Origin: Chloroflexota bacterium | GTDB lineage: Bacteria > Chloroflexota > Anaerolineae > Promineifilales > Promineifilaceae | Assembly: GCA_008501785.1 (NCBI GenBank) | Contig: QQUD01000767.1 | Location: forward strand, 1-20,724 | DNA: 20,724 bases | Direction: 5' to 3' | Shown: positions 1 through 7,936 of the stretch, in pieces | Numbering within the stretch: the first letter of the stretch is position 1 | How the letters are laid out: every line of letters starts with the position of its first letter | Translations under genes and position numbers: made by a program | The notes under the pieces: model-generated | The model's database searches: none | The model's input: the letters and a program-made list of their open reading frames with translations, nothing else | What the model was told of the DNA's origin: nothing

Positions 1-923
1 CGCAAGATCACGATCTGTTTGCTGAGTTTCAATATATAAAAGAGCAAGGCCCCTATTCTTCTTCACTTCTGAAATTTGTTGAAGCAAGTTACGATTACTT
101 TGATATATTTATTTTCATTACCTACCTGTTTGCCACAACACGCTTCGGTTTGACGTTAGTACCCGGCAAAGCAATTCTTGTTCCCACCGCTCACGATGAA
201 CCATTTATGTATTTGCCAATTTTTCGTTCACTATTTCATTTGCCACAAGCAATAGTCTATAGCACATTACCAGAAAAATTATTGGTCAATCGTATCACGG
301 ACAATGAAAAACAGATTGAAGAGGCTATTATTGGTATTGGTATTAATGTGCCTGAAGATGTCTCAGCCTCTCGTTTTCGGGAAAAATTTAAAATTGAAGG
401 GGATTTTGTCTTATATGTTGGCCGTATTGTTCAAGCTAAAAATGTGCCAGAGTTACTGGACTATTTTTTGCGTTTTCGTGAAACATACGGCAAGCCAATA
501 AAACTACTTTTGGGTGGCAAATCTCATTTGAATTTGCCTGTGCATCCAGATATTGTTCATTTAGGCTTTTTAACGGAAGAAGAAAAATTTGACGCAATTC
601 ATGCAGCACGTTTGGTAATTCTGCCTTCGTTATATGAAAGTTTGTCTATGATCGTATTGGAAGCGTGGTTGATGAAAACGGCCGTTTTGGTAAACGGCCG
701 TTGTGAAGTCCTAAAATACCAATGCCGGAAAAGTAATGGTGGCCTATATTATACATCTCATCAAGAATTTGAAGCAGCATTGACTTTATTGCTAAATTCG
801 CCCGACTTATGTCAACAGCTAGGTGAACAAGGCCATCAATTTGCCTCTTATCATTACAATTGGGACACTATTATCACCAAATACCAAACCTTATTTGCAA
901 AAATACTAAGCGATGAAAACTAA
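1..923 (+). CDS. GT4-family glycosyltransferase, 5'-truncated by window edge
   Basis: A GT-B fold glycosyltransferase, expected to move a sugar from a nucleotide donor onto a growing surface glycan at the cytoplasmic face. The frame is open from base 3 to the TAA at 921-923. A TTG at 150 could serve as a start, but the upstream codons read as good protein (for example LLKFVEASYDYFDIFIF), so the true start lies outside the window. The C-terminal Rossmann half begins near FVLYVGRIVQAKN. The family EX7E signature is intact as ESLSMIVLE, with its first Glu at bases 636-638. A donor-binding segment and an LGEQG...W tail follow, as in Glycos_transf_1 proteins. Two copies of the ACGGCCGT palindrome sit 16 bp apart at 678 and 694, encoding KTAV and NGR. 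The gene converges on the next one across about 114 bp with no clear terminator. The family is confident; the sugar specificity is unknown. Confidence 0.88.
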   Translation, partial: QDHDLFAEFQYIKEQGPYSSSLLKFVEASYDYFDIFIFITYLFATTRFGLTLVPGKAILVPTAHDEPFMYLPIFRSLFHLPQAIVYSTLPEKLLVNRITDNEKQIEEAIIGIGINVPEDVSASRFREKFKIEGDFVLYVGRIVQAKNVPELLDYFLRFRETYGKPIKLLLGGKSHLNLPVHPDIVHLGFLTEEEKFDAIHAARLVILPSLYESLSMIVLEAWLMKTAVLVNGRCEVLKYQCRKSNGGLYYTSHQEFEAALTLLLNSPDLCQQLGEQGHQFASYHYNWDTIITKYQTLFAKILSDEN

Positions 924-1037
924 GCAACTTGTGCAAATCGAAGTTTAACCTCTCCGAGAGCGTATTGTAGAATTAAAGAATGAGACGTTTATGGCTTGTT
1001 TAATTTACCGTTGTACGCACCTTTGTACGATTATGCA

Positions 1038-3122
1038 TCAACGACACACTTGCGGCCAATTATGTTCCGACTGTTTTTGTAGTTGAAACTGATGCAGCGT
1101 AAATAACCCATCTCCCCCAAAATCTAATCGAATCCATAAATGCTGGTTTCCGTTAAGATTAAATGTAATGGGGTCTGTTTTATCAGTGGCTGATAGTGGA
1201 TATTTATGCCAATCAATTCCCTTATCATTGTTGCCAAATGTAGAAAATCCCACAAACAAATCTGCGACAATTTTCTCATCTGCAAGAGGGCCTTCATACT
1301 CGTAAAGTACTTCAAGCGAATACTGTCCCTCAGGCGGTTTCAATAATTTTCCTTCAGGTTGCTTGAATAGCTGTCCTTCAGCAACAGTGCCTTGCATATG
1401 ATCAACAACAAGCGTTGTACCAACGGGCGCTGCAATACCTTTGGGAATATGCCAAATATAAGCAGGAATATTTACACTGACGTCAGAAGGACACCAATTT
1501 GCCGACATAGGATCATCAGCAAGGATGTGTTGAAAACGTGTATCATTGGGACGATTGTAAATCCACAATTCGCGCGTGTCACACTCTACTATTTCTTGTG
1601 GATAACCGTACAGATTGATAATTTGTGCCATATCTATTGGACGAGGATCACCGGGGTTATAAAGCACAAATTGAGGGGGAAAACGACTATACCAACTAGG
1701 GTTATTTATCCAAACATATGGCGAAAATGCAGATGATATTTGCAGCATTTTTACATGTGATTTTGAAAGCATAGAAATGTATTTAGCATCCCAATATGTG
1801 GCAGCACCAGATTGCAATCCTCGTTTGGTAACTTCAGTGTCCACACAAGCTGCCAATGGTGGATAATTATCTTGATATTTTTTGAGTGTGTTTATCTGAG
1901 TGATCGTATTTGTTTGTGTACCTACAACTAACAATGCCAACAATAGGGGGATGAATTTGTCTATTTTCATATAACATAACATATAAAAAACAACAGGCGT
2001 CAGCATATAAATGGGTAAAACTGTAAGCGGATAAATGTACCTATAGCCGCCTCGATCTAGAAATAAGGATTGGCTGATAACGGCCGTTACCGTCAACACC
2101 ACAGAAACTAGGAAAAACAACCCTAAAAAACTGAATGATGCGTTGAACTCTTTTTGTTTGACAGTCAAATAAATCGTCACCAATATAACTGCCGTATATA
2201 TGACAAGCGCAAATACCAAAAAGATCAAAACTATCTGCCCTTCCCCTTGCCAATCTTGGTAAATATTAGTGATGAACTCAATAAATGAACGGCCAATTGT
2301 TTCAATTCCTTTTTTAGAAAAATGGAAGGGCGGATACTTGATTAACCAAATTCGTAATAGATACACTATAAGCATCATAATGCCGACACTTATGGTTATA
2401 GTCAAAACCGCTTTCCACTCTATTTTGTTAAGCAACCCTAAAAAATATATGGCTACCAGCAGGGGCAATATAATCTGTACATAAACAAATGCATCAGATA
2501 ATGCCAATAACCCTAACATGACAATTAATCCCACCCAGGCAGCACGTGTCTGGTGAAAGTTAAACCGATTATTGATTAATTTTAATGTTGCTCCCAATAT
2601 ATAAGGCAGCATCAGCATCACACCAAAATGTATGCTGATGTGGTGTTGCGGTTGAATAATTTGAACAGTAGCAGATAGGGTGAGTAATAGAGCAACAATA
2701 GCAAAAATAAATGCGGCATAGGTAAGATGCCGCTTAGATTCTTTAAAAAAGTATCGCCCCAGAAGTGCCCATCCTGTCGTAAATAAAATGAATTGCAGCA
2801 ACACTGAAAGGGTCAGAGCAACATGCCAATTAGGTACTATTGCTGCAAGAGCAAAGTAAAGAAGCATATCTGGGAAGAAATAGGGTGCTGGTGTTAATCT
2901 CCATTCAAATAAGTTCCCGCCCCATTCAGTTAAGTCCATAAATAGTGTAGGCAAATAAAGCAAGTCGGAATTATAAATACGAATATCATTTGCCTGTACA
3001 TATTGTAATAAAGATAGTGCAAAAGCTACTAACGTAAATCCCAGTGTAATTTTAGCTTGATTGTTTGCAAGGTAAGTCAGAAGTGCTTTTGTTTTTTTAT
3101 TTTGAATATAAGTTTGCTTCAT
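1038..3122 (-). CDS. Polytopic membrane protein, GT-C-like (putative lipid-linked sugar glycosyltransferase)
   Basis: 694 residues with roughly 11 hydrophobic segments between about residues 28 and 410, then a soluble extracytoplasmic C-terminal part of about 280 residues. After the first segment there is an acidic aromatic loop (NSDLLYLPTLFMDL) of the kind that carries catalytic Asp residues in GT-C enzymes. This, with the locus context, suggests transfer of sugar from a polyprenyl-phosphate carrier on the outer face. No named family was recognised with certainty, so a flippase-like or purely structural role is possible. The C-terminal part contains a short internal near-duplication (KQPEGKLLKPPEGQ, about residues 619-632) and a WIRLDFGGDGLFTLHQFQL stretch resembling a beta-sandwich end. 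The ATG at 3122 has a modest AGG about 7 nt upstream. It is transcribed away from the FG-GAP gene and converges on the truncated GT4. One ACGGCCGT copy lies at 2080. Confidence 0.72.
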   Translation of the reverse strand: MKQTYIQNKKTKALLTYLANNQAKITLGFTLVAFALSLLQYVQANDIRIYNSDLLYLPTLFMDLTEWGGNLFEWRLTPAPYFFPDMLLYFALAAIVPNWHVALTLSVLLQFILFTTGWALLGRYFFKESKRHLTYAAFIFAIVALLLTLSATVQIIQPQHHISIHFGVMLMLPYILGATLKLINNRFNFHQTRAAWVGLIVMLGLLALSDAFVYVQIILPLLVAIYFLGLLNKIEWKAVLTITISVGIMMLIVYLLRIWLIKYPPFHFSKKGIETIGRSFIEFITNIYQDWQGEGQIVLIFLVFALVIYTAVILVTIYLTVKQKEFNASFSFLGLFFLVSVVLTVTAVISQSLFLDRGGYRYIYPLTVLPIYMLTPVVFYMLCYMKIDKFIPLLLALLVVGTQTNTITQINTLKKYQDNYPPLAACVDTEVTKRGLQSGAATYWDAKYISMLSKSHVKMLQISSAFSPYVWINNPSWYSRFPPQFVLYNPGDPRPIDMAQIINLYGYPQEIVECDTRELWIYNRPNDTRFQHILADDPMSANWCPSDVSVNIPAYIWHIPKGIAAPVGTTLVVDHMQGTVAEGQLFKQPEGKLLKPPEGQYSLEVLYEYEGPLADEKIVADLFVGFSTFGNNDKGIDWHKYPLSATDKTDPITFNLNGNQHLWIRLDFGGDGLFTLHQFQLQKQSEHNWPQVCR

Positions 3123-3550
3123 TATTAAACCTAATTAAGTCATTTTTGATTGATGTCCTTGACAACACGCCTTTAACATATCTTGTTTTGTAGGCTATTT
3201 GATGAAAGGAATTATAGATTACAGTTTCTGATAACTCCGTAAAAATCAGAAAGTCCAAACTGAGATAAAATGCAATTTAGATGACATGTTGATGTTAAGC
3301 ATGGAAGTGTACCATGAAATTATTACAGTATCTCGATAATCTATTAGCAGATTTCGTCTGACATGTTACCTATAGTCTATTGAATCTATTAGTTTTTCCA
3401 TTGTAGTTTTTGAGTAGAGATGTCCCTAATTAGCAAAATAATTGCTAATGTTATACCTGCCTTTGCAGGTATCTAGTTTTTTAGAGGAATGAATTTCCGC
3501 TTTTGCGAGAATAGCATTTGAAATCTTAAGTTTGCACAAGGAATTAAGTA
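3123..3550. other. 428-bp divergent intergenic region
   Basis: This AT-rich spacer separates two divergently transcribed genes, so it must hold both promoters, but I could not assign a convincing -35/-10 pair on either strand. No ORF of note is present. Its right third holds two adjacent hairpins (listed separately) and a ribosome-binding sequence, AAGGA at 3538-3542, 8 nt before the ATG at 3551. A weak CATGG/CCATG inverted repeat lies near 3300-3316. Confidence 0.6.
3429..3482 (+). terminator. Two tandem hairpins, the second followed by a T-run (terminator-like or attenuator-like)
   Basis: The first hairpin is ATTAGCA...TGCTAAT (3429-3449, 7-bp arms). The second is ATACCTGC-CTTT-GCAGGTAT (3453-3472, perfect 8-bp arms), followed by CTAGTTTTTT. 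It looks like a rho-independent terminator on the + strand, yet it lies about 70 bp upstream of the FG-GAP start, where no upstream + gene needs terminating. It could be an attenuator in the leader or a REP-like repeat. A third, imperfect hairpin (TTCCGC-TTTT-GCGAGAA) follows at about 3493-3511. Confidence 0.45.
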
Positions 3551-5497
3551 ATGGTTAACAAATTTCCCCGTTTATTTTTGTTTTGTTTATTGATAACGGC
3601 CGTTTCCCTCACGATTTGGCATAACATCAATAACACACACTTATTGGGTGCTGCCCCCAACTCCCAGACTGTGGTTTTGGGTGGTGAGCGAATTGAATAC
3701 TCTTCTCCTGTGGCTGCTGATTTGAATGGAAACGGCCGTAAAGAGATCGTTGTCGGTGCAAAGGATGGTATGGTCTACGTGCTGTCTTATGTCAATAATA
3801 GTTGGACAAAAGTATGGAGTCAGCAAACGGCGACCGTGCTCAACAGTAAACTGCCGTCAGGAGAACAACAAGCTACAGGTCTCGTGGATACCTCTCCTGC
3901 CATTGGTGACATTGATAACGATGGCAAATTAGAAATTGTTATTACTACAGGTGGTCGCCCCTATGTTACTGTCCCTACGAATAACAAAAATGGCGGTGTT
4001 ATTGTCTATGAGTTACTCTCAAGTTCTGGAAGTAATTGGCAATTTTCTGTTAAATCTGGCTGGCCGTTTGTCATGCCCGATACGATGGGAGGCGGTGCTG
4101 GTGCTTCTTCACCTGATGGCGTTCGCGACGGCATTAATGCCGCTGCCACATTGGGCGATATAGATGGTGATAATGATTTGGAAATTATTACCATCGCATA
4201 TGACCGTCGTATCCGCGCCTTTCATCATGATGGCTCTGAGGTAGCCGGTTGGCCAATTGAGAGGGATAGCGGTGATGCGATTTTACGAGGCGGTGAATCG
4301 TCTGCCGCCATTTATGATATTGATGATGATGGCTTAAATGAGGTTATCATTGGCACCAACAGCCCTCCCTGGAATGGCGACGTTCCCCCTTGGACGCCAC
4401 CGGATTACTCTCTTTCTACGCTGTGGGCAATCAACGGTGACAGTTCTCTCGTTCCTGGTTTTCCTGTTGTCACGCAGCAAAACATCAGGTCATCACCAGC
4501 CATAGGCGATATAGATGGTGATGGTGATGTAGAAATTGTTGTAGGTACAGGTACGTTTGGGGGTTATCAGAATGGTCAGCAGGTATACGCTTGGCACGCA
4601 GATGGTACACCTGTCAGCGGTTGGCCAAGGCCCACAAATACTGTGATGCCCTCTTCCCCAGCCTTGGCTGATTTGGACGACGATGGTGTCTTAGATGTCG
4701 TTATTAGTTGCGGTCATGCGTGTTACACGCTTTATGCTTGGGACGGACAAGGCAATAATTTGCCAGGCTTCCCATATACTGCATCTTATCCTCTACCCAA
4801 TGCAGTAACGGTAGCAAACATAGATGGGGATAGCAACTTAGAAGTTCTTTTAACCTCATATTCATCAGACAAAGTAATTGTGGTACAGCATAATGGCAGT
4901 AATGGTTCTATTGATACATCGCGGTCTACTGGTACTGTTAATTTCTCTTCAGCTTTGGTGGATGATTTGGATGGTGATGGCTCATTAGAAACAGTTGTCG
5001 GTGGTGCCAGTGGCACACAGGCTGCCGTTTATGTTTTTGATGAGGTTAGCAGTACGTCGCCTGGTCTGCAGAATCTTCCATGGCCCATGTTTCAGCAAAA
5101 CCCAGCACATTCAGGATTTTTGGAGCCGCCAAAACTAAATTTAGTGGGTGATTTTTATTTTCTCCATCAAGAGGGTTCTGGAAGTACGGCTACTTTTAAA
5201 ATGGCCGTTACCAACATTGGTGATGGTGAATTAGAGTGGAATATTGATGAGAGTGGGACCAGTGACATTGTCTCAGCCACGCCAGATTCTGGAACGCTCC
5301 AGGAAGATGAATCTCAGACAGTCACCTTCTCTGTTAACATCGCTTCATATGATGCTGATGAATGGCATGATTTAGGTACGATTACCCTGTCTGGCATGGT
5401 TGATGGGAAACACATCGCCAACAGTCCGCAAACGATCAATACAAAACTTTATGTGGGTAATATTTCACACATTTATTTACCAATCATTTCTAAGTAG
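3551..5497 (+). CDS. Secreted FG-GAP/VCBS repeat beta-propeller protein with C-terminal BACON-like domain
   Basis: 648 residues. An N-terminal hydrophobic signal or anchor (about residues 7-22, after MVNKFPR) directs export. Eight calcium-binding FG-GAP/VCBS loops of the form DxDxDGxxE(I/V)VxG follow. They begin near residues 57, 120, 203, 256, 320, 374, 423 and 472, enough for an integrin-alpha-like propeller. Residues about 527-635 (PKLNLVGDFYFL...NTKLYVG) look like a BACON-type immunoglobulin-like domain, with an NIGDGELEWN motif and SATPDSGTL. The chain ends in NISHIYLPIISK, a tail type I associate with secreted Chloroflexota proteins. AAGGA at 3538-3542 supports the ATG at 3551. The propeller implies surface adhesion or carbohydrate/protein binding, but no ligand can be inferred. 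Palindrome copies at 3596 and 3732 encode ITAV and NGR. It is a stand-alone gene between the GT-C-like gene and the glycosylation operon. Confidence 0.9.
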   Translation: MVNKFPRLFLFCLLITAVSLTIWHNINNTHLLGAAPNSQTVVLGGERIEYSSPVAADLNGNGRKEIVVGAKDGMVYVLSYVNNSWTKVWSQQTATVLNSKLPSGEQQATGLVDTSPAIGDIDNDGKLEIVITTGGRPYVTVPTNNKNGGVIVYELLSSSGSNWQFSVKSGWPFVMPDTMGGGAGASSPDGVRDGINAAATLGDIDGDNDLEIITIAYDRRIRAFHHDGSEVAGWPIERDSGDAILRGGESSAAIYDIDDDGLNEVIIGTNSPPWNGDVPPWTPPDYSLSTLWAINGDSSLVPGFPVVTQQNIRSSPAIGDIDGDGDVEIVVGTGTFGGYQNGQQVYAWHADGTPVSGWPRPTNTVMPSSPALADLDDDGVLDVVISCGHACYTLYAWDGQGNNLPGFPYTASYPLPNAVTVANIDGDSNLEVLLTSYSSDKVIVVQHNGSNGSIDTSRSTGTVNFSSALVDDLDGDGSLETVVGGASGTQAAVYVFDEVSSTSPGLQNLPWPMFQQNPAHSGFLEPPKLNLVGDFYFLHQEGSGSTATFKMAVTNIGDGELEWNIDESGTSDIVSATPDSGTLQEDESQTVTFSVNIASYDADEWHDLGTITLSGMVDGKHIANSPQTINTKLYVGNISHIYLPIISK

Positions 5498-5553
5498 CGG
5501 GTAATGTTTTTGGCTTGAGTATAACGAATGAAGGAACGAACGAATGATGTCAG

Positions 5554-5578
5554 TTGGGAAAACTTGTTTCTTTCCCAA
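5554..5578 (+). terminator. Hairpin downstream of the FG-GAP gene
   Basis: TTGGGAAA (5554-5561) pairs with TTTCCCAA (5571-5578) across a 9-nt loop, 57 bp after the stop codon. The following bases are T-rich only weakly (TTCGTTGT), so this is a plausible but weak intrinsic terminator. Confidence 0.35.
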
Positions 5579-5626
5579 TTCGTTGTACTCTTGCTCAGAA
5601 TTCCACGTTATTTAGAGTGAGTAGAT

Positions 5627-6097
5627 ATGGATGATATTCGCAAGACATATGAAATAAGGACAACGACCATTAAGCAGGACGAGCTAGCCCAGTGCATTGC
5701 CGATCATTTAGCGATGCACCCACTAAAAGCCCCTCAACGCTGGGCTGAATTTGCGATTACGGCCGTTTCCCCCACAAATGCTAATCCAGATTTGGCAGAC
5801 CTACATACTGCCTTAGCGCAAGCCGCTCATGCTTATGACCAAATATGGGTGGAGATTGACATAACGCCCTCTAGATGGCCTTTACTGGATCGCATCAAAA
5901 AAAGCCTCCATCACCTTGTCATCTTTTATGTCAACCGCTTAGGTGAACGACAAATTAAGTTTAATGACCGGATTTTGCGTACTGTCAACTTGTTGGCGGT
6001 TGCCCACTCTGCAAAAAATGAGGAAACGGCCGTTCTTAAACAACAAATTACCTCTCTGCAACACCGCCTCAACGAATTGGAAAGACAACAGTCATGA
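5627..6097 (+). CDS. Small coiled-coil protein of a glycosylation operon, function unknown
   Basis: 156 residues, no signal peptide. The N-terminal half is unremarkable. Residues about 83-112 contain an amphipathic, partly hydrophobic stretch (LLDRIKKSLHHLVIFYVNR) followed by RQIKFNDRILRTVNLLAV. Residues about 128-154 form a coiled coil (LKQQITSLQHRLNELERQ). From memory, similar amphipathic-helix plus coiled-coil segments occur as N-terminal parts of SAM methyltransferases in polysaccharide loci. Here the methyltransferase is a separate gene two positions downstream, so this may be a detached adaptor. That is inference. The gene overlaps the next one by ATGA (6094-6097), implying translational coupling. 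The ATG at 5627 is preceded by a GAGTGAG-type purine stretch. Palindrome copies at 5759 and 6026 both encode TAV. Confidence 0.7.
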   Translation: MDDIRKTYEIRTTTIKQDELAQCIADHLAMHPLKAPQRWAEFAITAVSPTNANPDLADLHTALAQAAHAYDQIWVEIDITPSRWPLLDRIKKSLHHLVIFYVNRLGERQIKFNDRILRTVNLLAVAHSAKNEETAVLKQQITSLQHRLNELERQQS

Positions 6098-7161
6098 GTC
6101 AGATACGCGCCATCCATCAACTGTTGGGAAACAGCACACCTGGCTACTCTGTTTCTAATTATGCGTTGGCTTTACAAGAGGCTTTCCAACAATGGAGATT
6201 TCGCTCTACCATTTATGCCAACACAGTTGCGCCTAATCAAGGGTCACATGTGCAACCATTGCGCAAATTTCGCCCTCATTCTGACGAGCTACTCATTGTA
6301 CATTTCATTATGGCAAATGAAGTGACTGCATGGCTCAAGCAATATCCCGAACAGCCAATCATCCTGATTTATCATAATGTAACACCAGCTCATTTTTTTA
6401 AGGGTGTTGGCGGTCAATATGCACAAGGTACAGCGCTGGCAGAAGAAGCGTTATTCTCTTTTCAGTCACAAACAAAGTTAGCCCTTGCTTTTTCCAATTT
6501 CAGCGCACAAGCTTTGAAAGCGGCCGGTTACACAAATATAAAAACACTCCCCCTTTTAATGCCCACGACATTGCAGGAACTTGCTCCCGATTCTAGCGTG
6601 ATGTCTGCCATGCAAACGGGGCCAAATTTATTGTTTGTGGGTCGCATTGCACCGAATAAAAAGTGTGAAGATGTGATTAAAATTTTGCATCAATACCGTC
6701 AAATTGAGATGTCTGCCCATTTGTATTTTGTAGGGCCGACGCACCATACACAGCCCTATACCGATTGGCTGTACGATTTTGTGCAGCAATATGAGTTAGA
6801 AGATGCGGTAACATTCACTGGGTATGTTTCGGATGCGGAATTGGCGGCCTATTATCGGCAAGCAGATTATTTTATTATGATGAGCGAACATGAAGGATTC
6901 GGTATTCCTTTAGTCGAGGCGATGCGTTTTGATTTACCATTGATTGCTTATGAGGGAACGGCCGTTACCGAAACGATGGGCGGCGCGGGCATTCTCATCC
7001 ACCAAAAACGGTATGACGTGATTGCAGCCCTCATTCATCAAATTAATTCCAATACCGATCTGCGCCAAAAAATCATAGAAGCACAGCGCCAGCGCGTACA
7101 AACGTTTGCTCCAGACAAAGTGTTGTCCCAACTACGAGCCGCTATGGAAGAGTTGTTATGA
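6094..7161 (+). CDS. GT4-family glycosyltransferase
   Basis: 355 residues, full length for a GT-B retaining glycosyltransferase. The N-terminal acceptor domain contains ILIYHNVTPAHFF. The C-terminal donor domain starts at LLFVGRIAPNKKCEDVI, the usual phosphate/nucleotide-binding strand-helix of Glycos_transf_1. The catalytic EX7E motif is intact as EGFGIPLVE, residues 267-275. It is expected to transfer a hexose or deoxyhexose onto a lipid-linked or surface glycan in the cytoplasm; the sugar cannot be predicted. The gene is the middle member of a three-gene operon. It starts inside the stop of the coiled-coil gene and ends in an ATGA overlap with the methyltransferase, so the three products are probably made in fixed ratio. 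A palindrome copy at 6958 (GTAVTE) falls just after the EX7E motif. Confidence 0.93.
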   Translation: MSQIRAIHQLLGNSTPGYSVSNYALALQEAFQQWRFRSTIYANTVAPNQGSHVQPLRKFRPHSDELLIVHFIMANEVTAWLKQYPEQPIILIYHNVTPAHFFKGVGGQYAQGTALAEEALFSFQSQTKLALAFSNFSAQALKAAGYTNIKTLPLLMPTTLQELAPDSSVMSAMQTGPNLLFVGRIAPNKKCEDVIKILHQYRQIEMSAHLYFVGPTHHTQPYTDWLYDFVQQYELEDAVTFTGYVSDAELAAYYRQADYFIMMSEHEGFGIPLVEAMRFDLPLIAYEGTAVTETMGGAGILIHQKRYDVIAALIHQINSNTDLRQKIIEAQRQRVQTFAPDKVLSQLRAAMEELL

Positions 7162-7901
7162 TCCAGTTCCGGCTGCCTACCCAGTTCATGCCTTATGATG
7201 TGTACGAGCGACATAAAATAGTCGGTTCCCTGCTGCAAACGACTCTAGCATCGCAAAACACCCCCCCGCTCGTGCTGGACGTGGGCGGGCGCATTGAATT
7301 ACTGGAAAAATTCATGCCTTATCGCGTCATCTCCGTCAACCCAGATGGGACAGGAGCGGTGTATGCCAATGGTCTAACCCTCCCCTTTGCCGATAATGCA
7401 TTCACGGCCGTGGTCAACATAGACACGCTGGAACATCTGCCATCTGATATTCGTATCCCCTTTATTCAGGAATGTTTACGTGTGACACAACACTATGTGA
7501 TTATCGCCGCTCCCTACGGTTCGCAAGCGCATATTCAGCACGAAAAAGAGTTACACGTACTTTATCAAAAGAGTAACGGCCGTTCCCACCAATATCTCAG
7601 CGAACATATCCAATACGGATTACCTACTCCCGCCCAATTAGACCAAATCGAAGAAGCCATCTTCCCTGCCACAGTCACCCGCAGCTACGCTGGAGATTAC
7701 ATTTGGCAAGGTAAAACTTTTGCCCGTGCCGCTAAAGCCGCCAAACATCCCCGCTTTCAAGCGCGATTTATAAATGTATATAACCAGATCGTCTCAATGG
7801 CTTTTCTCCATCCCATCCGGCTCACCTCAGCCCCCAACGCCGCCACCAACCGTTTTTATTTGCTTATTGAAAAAGCTGCGGCGCAGCGGGTTGCGAAGTA
7901 A
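7158..7901 (+). CDS. Class I SAM-dependent methyltransferase (Methyltransf_11-like)
   Basis: 247 residues. SAM-binding motif I is LVLDVGGRIELLEKF (about residues 38-52), slightly atypical because the usual GxGxG is reduced to DVGGR. The acidic strand-2 position is VISVNPDG. The LPFADNAFTAVVNIDTLEHLP segment is the post-motif signature typical of Methyltransf_11 enzymes. The protein probably methylates a sugar hydroxyl or another group of the glycan assembled by its operon partners; this is context-based. It overlaps the upstream GT4 by ATGA (7158-7161). It converges with the next gene, with only 35 bp between the stops and no hairpin visible there. Palindrome copies lie at 7404 (FTAVV) and 7576 (SNGRS), the latter in a different reading phase. 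Confidence 0.85.
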   Translation: MIQFRLPTQFMPYDVYERHKIVGSLLQTTLASQNTPPLVLDVGGRIELLEKFMPYRVISVNPDGTGAVYANGLTLPFADNAFTAVVNIDTLEHLPSDIRIPFIQECLRVTQHYVIIAAPYGSQAHIQHEKELHVLYQKSNGRSHQYLSEHIQYGLPTPAQLDQIEEAIFPATVTRSYAGDYIWQGKTFARAAKAAKHPRFQARFINVYNQIVSMAFLHPIRLTSAPNAATNRFYLLIEKAAAQRVAK

Positions 7902-7936
7902 TGGCGTTAAGCATCGAAAATCAATTTGTTGCTCCG

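Noticed and set aside
924..1037. Terminator or small gene between the first two convergent genes
   Set aside because: Only a tiny CTCT-CCG-AGAG hairpin and a GTACG direct repeat are present; neither is convincing.
3551..5497. DNA-level tandem repeat in the FG-GAP gene suggesting a CRISPR-like or minisatellite array
   Set aside because: The periodicity is irregular (about 50-83 codons) and is protein-level calcium-loop repetition with divergent DNA.
7902..7936. Terminator between the convergent methyltransferase and GT4 genes
   Set aside because: No inverted repeat or T-run of note was found in the 35 bp between the stops.
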